From NCBI GenBank assembly GCA_028286405.1, contig JAQBRP010000018.1:1-50730 (forward strand): 50,730 nt of DNA. The letters are read 5' to 3'. Positions 34,233 to 41,483 of this stretch are shown in pieces (positions within the stretch are counted from its first letter, which is position 1; each line of letters begins with the position of its first letter). Both the position numbers and the translations under genes were made by a program. The notes below the pieces were generated by a model. It saw nothing but the letters and a program-made list of their open reading frames with translations, was not told the DNA's origin and made no database searches. The stretch is from Candidatus Saccharimonadota bacterium. Its GTDB lineage: Bacteria; Patescibacteriota; Saccharimonadia; Saccharimonadales; UBA4665.

Positions 34233-34265
34233 AAAAAAATCGCCCGCGTGAACGGGCGATTTTTA
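34233..34265. terminator. Bidirectional intrinsic terminator
   Basis: AAAAATCGCCCG-CGTGAA-CGGGCGATTTTT between the convergent phosphoribosyltransferase and LPXTG genes. The same CGTGAA loop occurs in the two terminators at 39583 and 41374. Confidence 0.92.
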
Positions 34266-34289
34266 ACGTAGAGTTAAGGGTTTTAGACC

Positions 34290-34976
34290 TTAGACTCCGA
34301 GTAGCTTGCGGCGCACAAAGTAGTGAGCGGCAGTGCCAAGGGCAGTCATACCCGAGAAGGCACCAACTACGATGCTGCCGGCACCAGTCTTAGGTAGGCT
34401 GGTAACCTGGGAGCTTGCAGTTTGGGTGGTAGGTGTTGGTGTTGAAGGGGTAGGAGTTACGGGAGTTTCAGGTTCCTCAGGAGTATCGGGAGTTTCAGGA
34501 GTTGCTTGGGTACATTTCTGTGTGCCACCGTGAGCCGAGCCGATCACCTTAGTGGCGTCGAACTTGATTTCACCGTTAGCACCCATAGTCTTGCTACCGT
34601 GGATCAGGTCCACCTGGTAGAAACAGTTAGGTAACTGGATGCTCAGTAAGTGCGAGCCAGCACCAAGGGGGTTGGTGGTAAAGTGGCGGAACAGGATTTG
34701 TTCTGAATAGGGCTTACCTAGATCAGGGTTTGGGGCCTTCCATGACTCAAGAGTCACGACTTTGGCACAATCTGTACCCTTTACGACGACCTTAATGTAA
34801 ATACGGTTGCCTTTAGTGGTAAATTTACGGCCTTCGATGGGTTGGCCGATGTTTGGCTGAACAGCTTCAAGCGTACAAGAACCGTTGGCAGCAGCTGCAT
34901 TACCATTAATAACAAACGGGGTAGCTAAGCTGGCGAGCATAACGCCAAGTACTAGAGTTGATTTGAGTGAAAACAT
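34290..34976 (-). CDS. LPXTG cell-wall-anchored surface protein
   Basis: 228 residues. Signal peptide with FSLKSTLVLGVMLASLATP, cleaved near AAA-ANG (~26-30). A folded domain with four cysteines (SCTLE, TDCAKV, PNCFYQ, QKCTQ) is followed by a Pro/Thr stalk (PETPDTPEEPETPVTPTPST), then sortase motif LPKTG near 191-195, a membrane helix and the basic end RRKLLGV. The ATG at 34976 has AGGAGG 7 nt upstream. It should be covalently anchored by a sortase encoded elsewhere. Confidence 0.92.
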   Translation of the reverse strand: MFSLKSTLVLGVMLASLATPFVINGNAAAANGSCTLEAVQPNIGQPIEGRKFTTKGNRIYIKVVVKGTDCAKVVTLESWKAPNPDLGKPYSEQILFRHFTTNPLGAGSHLLSIQLPNCFYQVDLIHGSKTMGANGEIKFDATKVIGSAHGGTQKCTQATPETPDTPEEPETPVTPTPSTPTPTTQTASSQVTSLPKTGAGSIVVGAFSGMTALGTAAHYFVRRKLLGV

Positions 34977-35019
34977 TATATGCCTCCTAAAACTTTCCGT
35001 GAGTAACCTCACTACTTTC

Positions 35020-35048
35020 ATAATAGCATAAGCTTGATTAATTGTCAA
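35020..35048 (-). promoter_or_regulatory. Promoter of the LPXTG gene
   Basis: TTGACA-N17-TATTAT on the minus strand, with a ~40 nt leader containing the hairpin GTGAG-GTTA-CTCAC before AGGAGG. One of the few genes here with a structured, Shine-Dalgarno leader. Confidence 0.8.
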
Positions 35049-35094
35049 TAGAACTGTCTTACATTATGAAATGCTTCAGGAGAGATGCTTGTGC

Positions 35095-35123
35095 TTGTAC
35101 ATGAGCCACTGAAGCGATATGGT
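35095..35123 (+). promoter_or_regulatory. Promoter of the hypothetical gene at 35131
   Basis: TTGTAC-N17-TATGGT, 7 nt before ATG 35131. This favours that ATG over the one at 35119, which lies inside the -10 box. Confidence 0.6.
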
Positions 35124-35130
35124 ACTTACT

Positions 35131-35697
35131 ATGAGTACGCCAGAGGAAGTCACCCGCGCTGAAGAAGACAATTTTTTACAGCGACTAGACGCGGCGATTA
35201 ACGATGATTACATCGATTCGCTTATAGTGCTAATGTACCGATTAGATGTCGTAGATACCGTTAACGACTTCTATATTGCCGAAACCTCTAACGGTAAGGG
35301 TGATGATCAAGAGATTAAGGCTGCGACGCGCATCGATGATTTAGTTGGAGCCTTAGGTGGCAATGCCACAAAATGGATGACCATGTTTGTAGGAGGGTGC
35401 TTTGAGAACACTAGTAAGTGGCCCCTTCGTCCAATGGATGCGCTATCATCGGACTTACGAGGCGAGTCAGTGGGCACCTTTCTGACTCGACGCGCTTTCG
35501 ATGCTCTACCGATAGAATGGCAGGAGGAGGGAGAGGGGCTTGTAGAACTATCCTTGGCAGTTGATTCGGACCGAGTCCTTAGTCTTAGATCGGAGGGTAG
35601 TTATGAATTGGTCTATCCAGATGATGAGGAAGACGGCGAGAGCGAGGTCTGTTACGACATTAAGTTCTCAGCTAACATCTTTAAGGTCTCACCTTAG
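35131..35697 (+). CDS. Hypothetical acidic protein
   Basis: 188 residues, soluble and acidic (EDGESEVCYDIKF near the end; DDEEDGE). No family recognised. The start was set by the promoter spacing, giving a leaderless mRNA. The stop TAG overlaps the GTG of the next gene, so the two are coupled. Confidence 0.7.
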   Translation: MSTPEEVTRAEEDNFLQRLDAAINDDYIDSLIVLMYRLDVVDTVNDFYIAETSNGKGDDQEIKAATRIDDLVGALGGNATKWMTMFVGGCFENTSKWPLRPMDALSSDLRGESVGTFLTRRAFDALPIEWQEEGEGLVELSLAVDSDRVLSLRSEGSYELVYPDDEEDGESEVCYDIKFSANIFKVSP

Positions 35698-35978
35698 TGA
35701 ATGTAACTGCGCTGCCGCCCACCGGTAATTCATCAAAGTTTAGCGTGGTTACCAAAAGAGGCGAGTTTATACTGGCTGTATCATACACGCTGCGTAGCAT
35801 GGTTTGGCATCTGAAAGATGCCCCAGCTGAGCTAACGGCTGCCAAGGAGCTGGCCGAGGCTATAGTGTCGCGCCATGACCCGGCCCTGCCGTTTAAGGAG
35901 TTGTATATCTTTGCTGAGCACAACAGCGACCCAACGCTCGCCAAAACGGTGGAACGCATCCGTAGAGACGGCTTTTAG
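35697..35978 (+). CDS. Small hypothetical protein
   Basis: 93 residues from GTG overlapping the upstream stop by one base. Beta-strand start (SSKFSVVTKRGEFILAVSYTL), then helices (LTAAKELAEAIVSRHD). No family recognised. Ends in a TTAG overlap with the convergent cupin-like gene. Confidence 0.65.
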   Translation: MNVTALPPTGNSSKFSVVTKRGEFILAVSYTLRSMVWHLKDAPAELTAAKELAEAIVSRHDPALPFKELYIFAEHNSDPTLAKTVERIRRDGF

Positions 35979-36274
35979 CTGCTAACGTAGCAAACGTAAC
36001 CAGATATACCGGCATTCAGGTCGTAACCGGTGTCGGCACCAATGCGCACGGCGTCGCCTGGCTGTAGTGAGGTGCTGGTCGACGAGGTATGTACTACGAG
36101 GGAGCCTTCGGCGCACCAAATGGTCGTATCGCGCTTGGTGGCGGGTTGTGGCTGTTCGCTGGAGGCTTCAGCGGCAATGCGCGTGGCTTTGATGTTTCGA
36201 GCCTGCAGCAGCGCTGTCAGCTCTTCTTCGGAGCTTTCGTATACTCGTGACCAGCGAAACTTTTGAACATTCAT
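35975..36274 (-). CDS. Small cupin-like protein
   Basis: 99 residues. A single cupin-type barrel is suggested by TTIWCAEGSLVVHT ... LQPGDAVRIGADTGYDL near 58-90 (the G-x-x-V and PGD turns of cupins). Metal-binding histidines are mostly absent. TATGCT lies 8 nt before ATG 36274: a leaderless start. Confidence 0.7.
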   Translation of the reverse strand: MNVQKFRWSRVYESSEEELTALLQARNIKATRIAAEASSEQPQPATKRDTTIWCAEGSLVVHTSSTSTSLQPGDAVRIGADTGYDLNAGISGYVCYVSS

Positions 36275-36337
36275 AAGTCTACAGCATAACAATAGTCGAT
36301 GGAGTAAACTAGAGACATAATAAAGTCAGGAGCAATC

Positions 36338-36829
36338 ATGCAAAAAATAACACCAAGTCTATGGTTCGACAACAACGCCGAAGAGGCGATGAACTACTAC
36401 GTCAGTGTTTTCAAGAATTCGCGCATTATTAGTATTGAGCGCTATCCCGACGAATCGCTAGACGAACACTTCAAGGGCATGAGCGGCAAAGTGATCACCG
36501 GTGTGTTTGAGCTCGATGGTCTACAGTTTGTCTGTCTTGATGGCGGACCGATCTTCAAGATGAACGAAGCGGTGTCATTCACTGTAGACTGCGCCGATCA
36601 AGCGGAAGTCGACTATTTCTGGGAAAGGCTTTCGGCCGTGCCCGAATCGGAGCAATGTGGCTGGTGTAAAGACAAATTCGGCGTGAGCTGGCAAATTATT
36701 CCGAAACGTCTGGGAGAACTTCTGTCAGATCCAGATAAAGAAAAAGCCAACCGTGCCATGCAGGCCATGATGAAAATGCATAAAATCGATGTGGCAGCGC
36801 TAGAATCAGCGTTCGAAGGCAAGCAGTAG
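36338..36829 (+). CDS. PhnB/VOC-family protein (3-dmu-9_3-mt type)
   Basis: 163 residues. PSLWFDNNAEEAMNYYVSVF at the start, ITGVFELDGLQFVCLDGG in the middle and FGVSWQIIPKRLGELLSDPD at the end match the PhnB-like glyoxalase-fold family. Catalytic role unknown. AGGAG before the ATG. Confidence 0.92.
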   Translation: MQKITPSLWFDNNAEEAMNYYVSVFKNSRIISIERYPDESLDEHFKGMSGKVITGVFELDGLQFVCLDGGPIFKMNEAVSFTVDCADQAEVDYFWERLSAVPESEQCGWCKDKFGVSWQIIPKRLGELLSDPDKEKANRAMQAMMKMHKIDVAALESAFEGKQ

Positions 36830-36836
36830 CAGCTCG

Positions 36837-37394
36837 ATGCATACCTATGTGGTGCTCCTACGTGGCATCAACGTCGGTGGTAAAAATAAAGTGCCGATGG
36901 CGGACTTGCGGGTTTGCCTAGAAAAACTGGGATTGTCTAATGTCTCAACCTACATTGCAAGCGGTAATGTGATTGTTGAGTCCGAAAAAGCTGCCGCTAA
37001 GGTGCAGGCTCAGGTTGAGCAGGCACTGCCCGGCAGCTTTAAGCTCGATAGCCAGCTGATCAAGGTGTTGGTGCTGTCCCACGCTCAACTCCAAGCGGTC
37101 ATCGATAACAAACCCGAAGGCTTTGGCGAGCAACCAGAAAAGTATCACAGTGACGCAATCTTTTTAATGGGTATTGATTCGGCCCAGGCCATGGCCGTAT
37201 TTGCTCCCCGAGAGGGAGTCGACAAAGTATGGCCTGGTGATGGTGTTATTTACTCGCAGCGACTTAGTTCGGAGCGTACTAAAAGCCGGCTTAGTAAAAT
37301 TGTTGGCACGCCAGCTTATCGCTCCATGACCATTCGTAATTGGAATACCACAACCAAGTTGCTTGAGATACTAAAGGAACGTGGCGCAAGCTGA
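36837..37394 (+). CDS. DUF1697 protein
   Basis: 185 residues. The N-terminal YVVLLRGINVGGKNKVPMAD and the following TYIASGNVIVES are diagnostic for DUF1697. Starts 7 nt after the PhnB-like gene, probably co-transcribed. Function unknown. Confidence 0.93.
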   Translation: MHTYVVLLRGINVGGKNKVPMADLRVCLEKLGLSNVSTYIASGNVIVESEKAAAKVQAQVEQALPGSFKLDSQLIKVLVLSHAQLQAVIDNKPEGFGEQPEKYHSDAIFLMGIDSAQAMAVFAPREGVDKVWPGDGVIYSQRLSSERTKSRLSKIVGTPAYRSMTIRNWNTTTKLLEILKERGAS

Positions 37395-37448
37395 AGTGTG
37401 CCTTCTGGGCGTATAATAGGCGTTGAAACGTAAATACCAGGAGAAAAT

Positions 37449-37868
37449 ATGCAGTCCAAGCTCAATCCATACATTAGTTTTGAAGATAATGCCCGCCAGG
37501 CGATGGAATTTTATAAAACTGTCTTTGGCGGAGAGTTAACACTATCCACCTTTGGTGAGGCTGGCATGACCGACCACGGTGTCAAGCCCGATGGGATCAT
37601 GCATGCCATGCTGGTGGCCGATAACGGCATTACCCTGATGGCTTCCGACGCTGCTACCGGAATGCGGGAATACGTAGCGGGAACAAATATGAGCATCTCA
37701 CTAAGTGGCGACAACGAAGACGAGCTAACTGGCTACTACAACAAGCTGGTCGAGGGTGGCAAAGTCGAGCAGCCGCTCACCAAGGCACCTTGGGGAGATA
37801 CCTTTGGCATGTGCATTGATAAGTTCGGCACCTTTTGGATGGTCAATATTGCGGGTGCTAAGGCCTAG
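37449..37868 (+). CDS. PhnB/VOC-family protein
   Basis: 139 residues. NPYISFEDNARQAMEFYKTVFGG at the start and TKAPWGDTFGMCIDKFGTFWM at the end identify the PhnB group. A relative, not a close copy, of the gene at 36338. AGGAGA 5 nt before the ATG. CTAG overlap with the convergent gene. Confidence 0.93.
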   Translation: MQSKLNPYISFEDNARQAMEFYKTVFGGELTLSTFGEAGMTDHGVKPDGIMHAMLVADNGITLMASDAATGMREYVAGTNMSISLSGDNEDELTGYYNKLVEGGKVEQPLTKAPWGDTFGMCIDKFGTFWMVNIAGAKA

Positions 37869-38059
37869 ATACGTAACATTGTAAAGACATGGTTGACCAG
37901 ATAAGCTGGCCAGACGGCGGCTTGCAAAAAGGCCAGCACCGTTTGGCCAAAACCGTCAGCTTTATCTACAAAATAGATCGCCGCGCCAACGTATGTCACA
38001 AAATAGATACCAAGACCGGGGTTAGTTTTTTGCATCTGCTGTTTAGTAACTTTAGCCAT
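37865..38059 (-). CDS. Small membrane protein
   Basis: 64 residues from ATG 38059 with AAAGGAG 8 nt upstream. A basic start (AKVTKQQMQKTNPG) precedes two hydrophobic stretches (IYFVTYVGAAIYFV, TVLAFLQAAVWPAYLV). A perfect palindrome TATGCT-TAC-AGCATA at 38080-38094 upstream overlaps a -10-like box and may be an operator. Confidence 0.7.
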   Translation of the reverse strand: MAKVTKQQMQKTNPGLGIYFVTYVGAAIYFVDKADGFGQTVLAFLQAAVWPAYLVNHVFTMLRI

Positions 38060-38127
38060 TTTGGAAGCTCCTTTAAGGTTATGCTTACAGCATACTCTTG
38101 AGGCATGTTTAAGCAAAGTGCAGCTAG

Positions 38128-39450
38128 TTAGCGTACGTAATCGACGGATTTAGTGAATGCCCATGGTCCCGCGCCACAGCTGCTAGCGCCGGTGGTACCA
38201 AGTTTCAGGGAATTGCTGGTTGCCAGTTGCACAATAAGCACCGGGCCAGGGGTAGGTTGGCCGTTATTATTGACTGTTTGGTAGCAATAGACAGTGGCTC
38301 CGGGCTTGACCAGTCCGAAGTCGAGGTTCTTTTGGCCGCTCGTCGTAGGGTCAAAAGCGTAAACGGACGACGGATCAATACCAATTTGGCGTACGGCGTC
38401 ACCCAGGGCGAAGGTGCCTTTGGCGTGATTGAAGTTACTGTGCCCAAGCGTTAACTGATGAGAAATCTCGCCGATCTGGCCTTTGGGGCTATCGGGGCCA
38501 AACCAGACACCCTGGGCCGTGCCAAGTTTATCTTGATACACCTGGCCGCATTTTGGATCTCCCGGCTCGATAGATTTGAAAGTGTAGTCACCAATATGGC
38601 TATACAGGGCTTTCGAGACAGCTGGTGAGAAGTAATCGAGCGAACAAACAATCTTGTTGTCCTGTCCCCAACGCGACGGATTAGCGAAGGTTGGCGTAGC
38701 GCTGCGACTGTCGTATAGCCCAATATCCAACCCACCCGGTAATCCGGCACCACCACCGCCCGAGCCAAGTACTTCGCCGGCAGTTAGCTTAACATTTACA
38801 ACCTTGCCGTAGGTGTGTTCCAGCTTGCCGCCGCCAGCATCGCTGGTTTGGGTTTGGTCATATGGCTTGGACATTGCCGCTGTCAGCTTGTCGTTTAGCT
38901 GCAATACGTGGATGAAATAGCCCTTTACTTGTTTGCAAACCGTGAAGTCGAGCCGGTAGGAATCAAATGGCTTAGTCGCACTTTGATTATCGAAAAGCGT
39001 AATGCGGTTCACCGTCATATCAGCCGGGACGTACAGAGTCGTCTTGACGGGCGTCGGCGTCCCATCGGGCAATGGAGCGTTCAGATAGTTGTAGTACATG
39101 TGTTCGGTAGGAATCACATGTCCCGGAGGAGCAAAATTGCCCAACGGGATGATGGTACTGAGCTGGTCCAAGTTAATGGGGCTCTGCTTGAGGAGTTCTT
39201 TTGTAGTGCCGCAACTGGTGACAGTCGCCACAGTACTTAAACTTTTTGCAGGCTTGTCCTTGGCATTATGCGCTTTGCTGACCAGTATCACACCCAAACC
39301 AGCCACGACTAAGATTACACAAATAGCCCCGATTACTACTTTCTTACGGGTTTTGTTTGGAGCATCAACAACAGATGAGTCTGACGTGATTTCTGGTTCG
39401 TCGGGCTGGGTGCTTGTAGAGGGATCGGGGGTGCTAATGTTACCGATTAT
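38128..39450 (-). CDS. Membrane-anchored degenerate M23-like protein (paralog 2), no canonical start codon
   Basis: About 440 residues if started near 39450. The outer domain IIPLGNFAPPGHVIPTEHMY and TTLYVPADMTVNRI align with paralog 1 at 31583 (PLG...GHV.PT.H.Y, then the PADGT-like strand); FIHVLQLNDK matches FIHIHKLAP. The first GTG (39306) lies in the middle of the membrane helix (KKVVIGAICVILVVAGLGVI). The frame is open up to a stop at 39457-39459, and that extra part encodes the missing half-helix and a polar N-terminus, but contains no ATG, GTG or TTG; only ATA (39450) or ATT (39438). AGG lies 5 nt before the ATA and TATACT further upstream. A start at GTG 39306 is the conservative alternative. 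Confidence 0.75.
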   Translation of the reverse strand: MIGNISTPDPSTSTQPDEPEITSDSSVVDAPNKTRKKVVIGAICVILVVAGLGVILVSKAHNAKDKPAKSLSTVATVTSCGTTKELLKQSPINLDQLSTIIPLGNFAPPGHVIPTEHMYYNYLNAPLPDGTPTPVKTTLYVPADMTVNRITLFDNQSATKPFDSYRLDFTVCKQVKGYFIHVLQLNDKLTAAMSKPYDQTQTSDAGGGKLEHTYGKVVNVKLTAGEVLGSGGGGAGLPGGLDIGLYDSRSATPTFANPSRWGQDNKIVCSLDYFSPAVSKALYSHIGDYTFKSIEPGDPKCGQVYQDKLGTAQGVWFGPDSPKGQIGEISHQLTLGHSNFNHAKGTFALGDAVRQIGIDPSSVYAFDPTTSGQKNLDFGLVKPGATVYCYQTVNNNGQPTPGPVLIVQLATSNSLKLGTTGASSCGAGPWAFTKSVDYVR

Positions 39451-39510
39451 GTTTACCTAGTCAGCAGTATAGCATGAGCAATATGGCTCGCGGCGCACGC
39501 TTCGCTGTTA

Positions 39511-39625
39511 GTCCAGCTGCCCGCTATCGCTGGGGCTGTGACTAATGACCGAACCGTTCTGTTAATTCGCTCCTCCCAATCAAAATAAATAGCACCTGCG
39601 TGAACAGGTGCTATTTATTTGGCTG
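39511..39625 (+). repeat. Structured repeat module, copy 1 (ends in a terminator)
   Basis: About 115 bp, roughly 90% identical to 41302-41416. It contains stem CCAGC/GCTGG (39513-39517, 39529-39533), stem AATG/CGTT (39544-39547, 39555-39558), a pyrimidine-rich CTCCTCCC and the terminator hairpin at 39583-39620. Stems differ from copy 2 by compensating changes. Abuts the short repeat at 39621. Confidence 0.8.
39583..39620. terminator. Bidirectional terminator hairpin in repeat copy 1
   Basis: 16 bp perfect stem AAATAAATAGCACCTG with loop CGTGAA; AT-rich outer part gives T-rich tails on both strands. Confidence 0.9.
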
Positions 39626-39649
39626 CTCTTAGTTGACGTACTTCGCAAC
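39621..39649 (-). repeat. Short cassette repeat, copy B1
   Basis: On the minus strand GTTGCGAAGTACGTCAACTA then AGAGCAGCC. It starts 10 nt after the stop of the gene at 39660. Copies B2-B4 are at 40271, 40724 and 42608. Confidence 0.85.
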
Positions 39650-39659
39650 TTTGAACATC

Positions 39660-40229
39660 TTAATTATCTAATAATTCAACGCCCGTTTGACGGTATAGGC
39701 GGCCTCTAAGTGTCTGTAGCCCATTGGCAAAATTCTCGCCTAATTCATACATAGCATCGCTTTTAGGGCCTGGCGCGTCTCGGATCGCTTGATAGTTCCT
39801 AACGACTCCGTAAAAGCGCTTATTAACAACAGTAAGTTGTGTTGCATCCTTAGAAGCTACGGGAGGTAGTTCTCGAGTTTGAAGGAATGATTCCGGCAGC
39901 CTCTTCCATTCAGGATTGGACGCTCCCTGTACAGCGTAGGCTCCGGTCATTATTTCAGCGAATCTATAACGAGGAGCACGATGCTTCAAATGATTAATAA
40001 CAAAAGGCCAAAGTGCTAATAAGTCAGGTTTGTCTAGGCCAAACTCCTCTATCTCGACTATGCCTTCCGCAAGTGGCGCAAGTCCTTCTTTTACATAGTT
40101 CCATGCTTCGCTCGAGGGGTAATTAAGCCTGTTAAAATCATTATTGAAACCTGCTAAATAGTCAGCTTCATTATCAAGGAAGTTTACGACTGGATGAGCT
40201 CTGGCTTCAACAGGGGTCAATGAATACAT
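39660..40229 (-). CDS. Hypothetical protein of the tRNA-Gln cassette region
   Basis: 189 residues, soluble, no recognised family. Aromatic helical segments (AWNYVKEGLAPLAEG, LLALWPFVINHLKHRAPRY) and a C-terminal RGRLYRQTGVELLDN. AT-rich codon use unlike the core genes. A leaderless start: TATTTT 6 nt before the ATG, with an 18 bp palindrome overlapping the promoter. The gene upstream overlaps its start by 13 nt. Confidence 0.75.
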   Translation of the reverse strand: MYSLTPVEARAHPVVNFLDNEADYLAGFNNDFNRLNYPSSEAWNYVKEGLAPLAEGIVEIEEFGLDKPDLLALWPFVINHLKHRAPRYRFAEIMTGAYAVQGASNPEWKRLPESFLQTRELPPVASKDATQLTVVNKRFYGVVRNYQAIRDAPGPKSDAMYELGENFANGLQTLRGRLYRQTGVELLDN

Positions 40230-40672
40230 AAACTAAAAATACCATAAATATGGTATTTTGTAAATAGCTTGGCTGCCCTTAGCTGGCGTACTTCGCAACC
40301 AGTTATTATAAATTCAAAATAAATAAATTGAGCAATTCCTAATAGTGATGGTAGGAAACAGGCTGCAATAATCTCAAAACGATAATCTGCGGCGTAGTCA
40401 GCTGGCTCCCCAATAAAGCCGCCCACTATAAATGAAGCAGCTATACCTGCCACAGGTATTAAAACCACCGATACAACTAGTAAGATTGTGCTCAATAATT
40501 TACGGTGGCTAAATGGCATTGTAAGAATATAGATAACTTCTGCAACCAAAAGTATAGGAATAACAATTAACGCCGACAAGCTCCAACCATCTGACAAATA
40601 ATCTAATAAAATCAACAAGGCGGCATATAGCAACATGCTGCATGTAAATAATTTAAAACTATTTCTATTCAT
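40217..40672 (-). CDS. Polytopic membrane protein whose 3' end runs through a cassette repeat
   Basis: 151 residues. Four hydrophobic helices (LLYAALLILLDYL, LIVIPILLVAEVIYIL, TILLVVSVVLIPVAGIAASF, ACFLPSLLGIAQFIYF). After FIIT the frame enters repeat B2 and then the promoter/operator of the next gene, so the last ~28 residues (GCEVRQLRAAKLFTKYH...) are read from non-coding sequence. The natural stop appears lost at the repeat junction. TATAAT lies 8 nt before ATG 40672. Confidence 0.7.
   Translation of the reverse strand: MNRNSFKLFTCSMLLYAALLILLDYLSDGWSLSALIVIPILLVAEVIYILTMPFSHRKLLSTILLVVSVVLIPVAGIAASFIVGGFIGEPADYAADYRFEIIAACFLPSLLGIAQFIYFEFIITGCEVRQLRAAKLFTKYHIYGIFSLCIH
40236..40264 (-). 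promoter_or_regulatory. Promoter with 18 bp palindromic operator O1
   Basis: TTTACA (40259-40264) N17 TATTTT (40236-40241) on the minus strand. The palindrome ATACCATA-AA-TATGGTAT (40239-40256) covers the spacer and the -10 edge. A similar operator O2 stands before the gene at 41223. Confidence 0.65.
40271..40299 (-). repeat. Short cassette repeat, copy B2
   Basis: On the minus strand GTTGCGAAGTACGCCAGCTA then AGGGCAGCC. It is read as codons by the membrane-protein frame at 40217-40672. Confidence 0.8.
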
Positions 40673-40723
40673 TTCTAACAATTATATAGCGGATAAACTA
40701 TTAATGGAATGATGCTTATGCTT

Positions 40724-40750
40724 GGCTGCCCTAGTTGACGTACTTCGAAC
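40724..40750 (-). repeat. Short cassette repeat, copy B3
   Basis: On the minus strand GTTCGAAGTACGTCAACTAG then GGCAGCC, starting 15 nt after the stop of the gene at 40765. It continues into AAGCATAAGCA, the same sequence that follows the tRNA-Gln 3' end. Confidence 0.82.
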
Positions 40751-40764
40751 TATTCGACTGAAAC

Positions 40765-41223
40765 TTACTGGCTAATTTTAAAAAATTGCTCCACCGCCGA
40801 CCGAACTGCAAGTTGACCTGTTTTCATTTTTTCACCCAAATCTAAGTCATACTCCATATCACTCATAGCTGTCCCGATTTCGAGTGTGCTTGGATCTGGG
40901 TTAGAGAGATATAAGGTGTTTCCACTGTTGTTCGCAAGGTGAATACCGTACATGACTGCGTGAACCCGCTCGAAGCCAGTCCACTCGCCGTCTACTTTGC
41001 ACTGCACTCCTGGTGCCCAACTAGGCTGGTACACAAATGTTGGATAAGTTGTCTTACCTCCGGGCTCACCTTCAATCGCGAAAGTACCCCTATTGGTAGC
41101 AGCAACGGACAGACGGGCAAGCGTATGAACTCGTTTTTGAGCATCGCTTGTTGGTCTGAAACCAACACTTAGCACTTCATAAAACAACGGACGAACATAG
41201 AAATTCTCAGAATCTGCACCCAT
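40765..41223 (-). CDS. Hypothetical protein of the tRNA-Gln cassette region
   Basis: 152 residues, soluble, beta-rich (TLARLSVAATNRGTFAIEGE, TTYPTFVYQPSWAPGVQCKV). No family recognised. Start at ATG 41223: an AAAATA-type -10 box (TATTTT on the minus strand) lies 7 nt upstream and overlaps palindrome O2. Upstream in-frame codons run through the operator and a tRNA fragment. Confidence 0.72.
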   Translation of the reverse strand: MGADSENFYVRPLFYEVLSVGFRPTSDAQKRVHTLARLSVAATNRGTFAIEGEPGGKTTYPTFVYQPSWAPGVQCKVDGEWTGFERVHAVMYGIHLANNSGNTLYLSNPDPSTLEIGTAMSDMEYDLDLGEKMKTGQLAVRSAVEQFFKISQ

Positions 41224-41230
41224 GAAACTA

Positions 41231-41259
41231 AAAATACCACAAGAGTGGTATTTCGTATA
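41231..41259 (-). promoter_or_regulatory. Promoter with 18 bp palindromic operator O2
   Basis: TATTTT (41231-41236) with a weak -35 (TATACG) 17 nt away. The palindrome ATACCAC-AAGA-GTGGTAT (41234-41251) has the same length and position relative to -10 as O1. The sequence TTTTAGTTT then precedes the ATG as at 40229. Confidence 0.6.
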
Positions 41260-41290
41260 GTGCTTGTGCGTCGAGCTGGGGATGAGGGAT
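41256..41290 (-). repeat. Displaced tRNA-Gln 3'-end fragment with flank
   Basis: 16 nt at 41275-41290 are identical to the tRNA-Gln 3' end at 43451-43466, in the same orientation. The adjoining ~18 nt are also related (TAGTGCTT.TGC.T). The rest of the tRNA is absent. Confidence 0.8.
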
Positions 41291-41301
41291 GGCACACATT
41301 A

Positions 41302-41416
41302 ATCCAGTCGCCCGCTTCACTGGGGGCTGTGACTAACGACCGAACCGTTCTATTAATTCGCTCCTCCCAAACAAAATAAATAGCACCTGCGTGAACAGGT
41401 GCTATTTATTTGGCTG
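41302..41416 (+). repeat. Structured repeat module, copy 2
   Basis: About 90% identical to 39511-39625. Stem CCAGT/ACTGG (41304-41308, 41319-41323) and stem AACG/CGTT (41335-41338, 41346-41349) preserve pairing by compensating changes. Ends with the same terminator and GGCTG, after which the flank differs. Confidence 0.8.
41374..41411. terminator. Bidirectional terminator hairpin in repeat copy 2
   Basis: Identical to the hairpin at 39583-39620 (16 bp stem, loop CGTGAA). It also lies downstream of the FMN reductase gene on the minus strand. Confidence 0.9.
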
Positions 41417-41483
41417 AGTATTATGTACCAGGTTAGAACCTTATTACTACAAACCTCAACCAATTCTATAGTCTAATAAAAGC

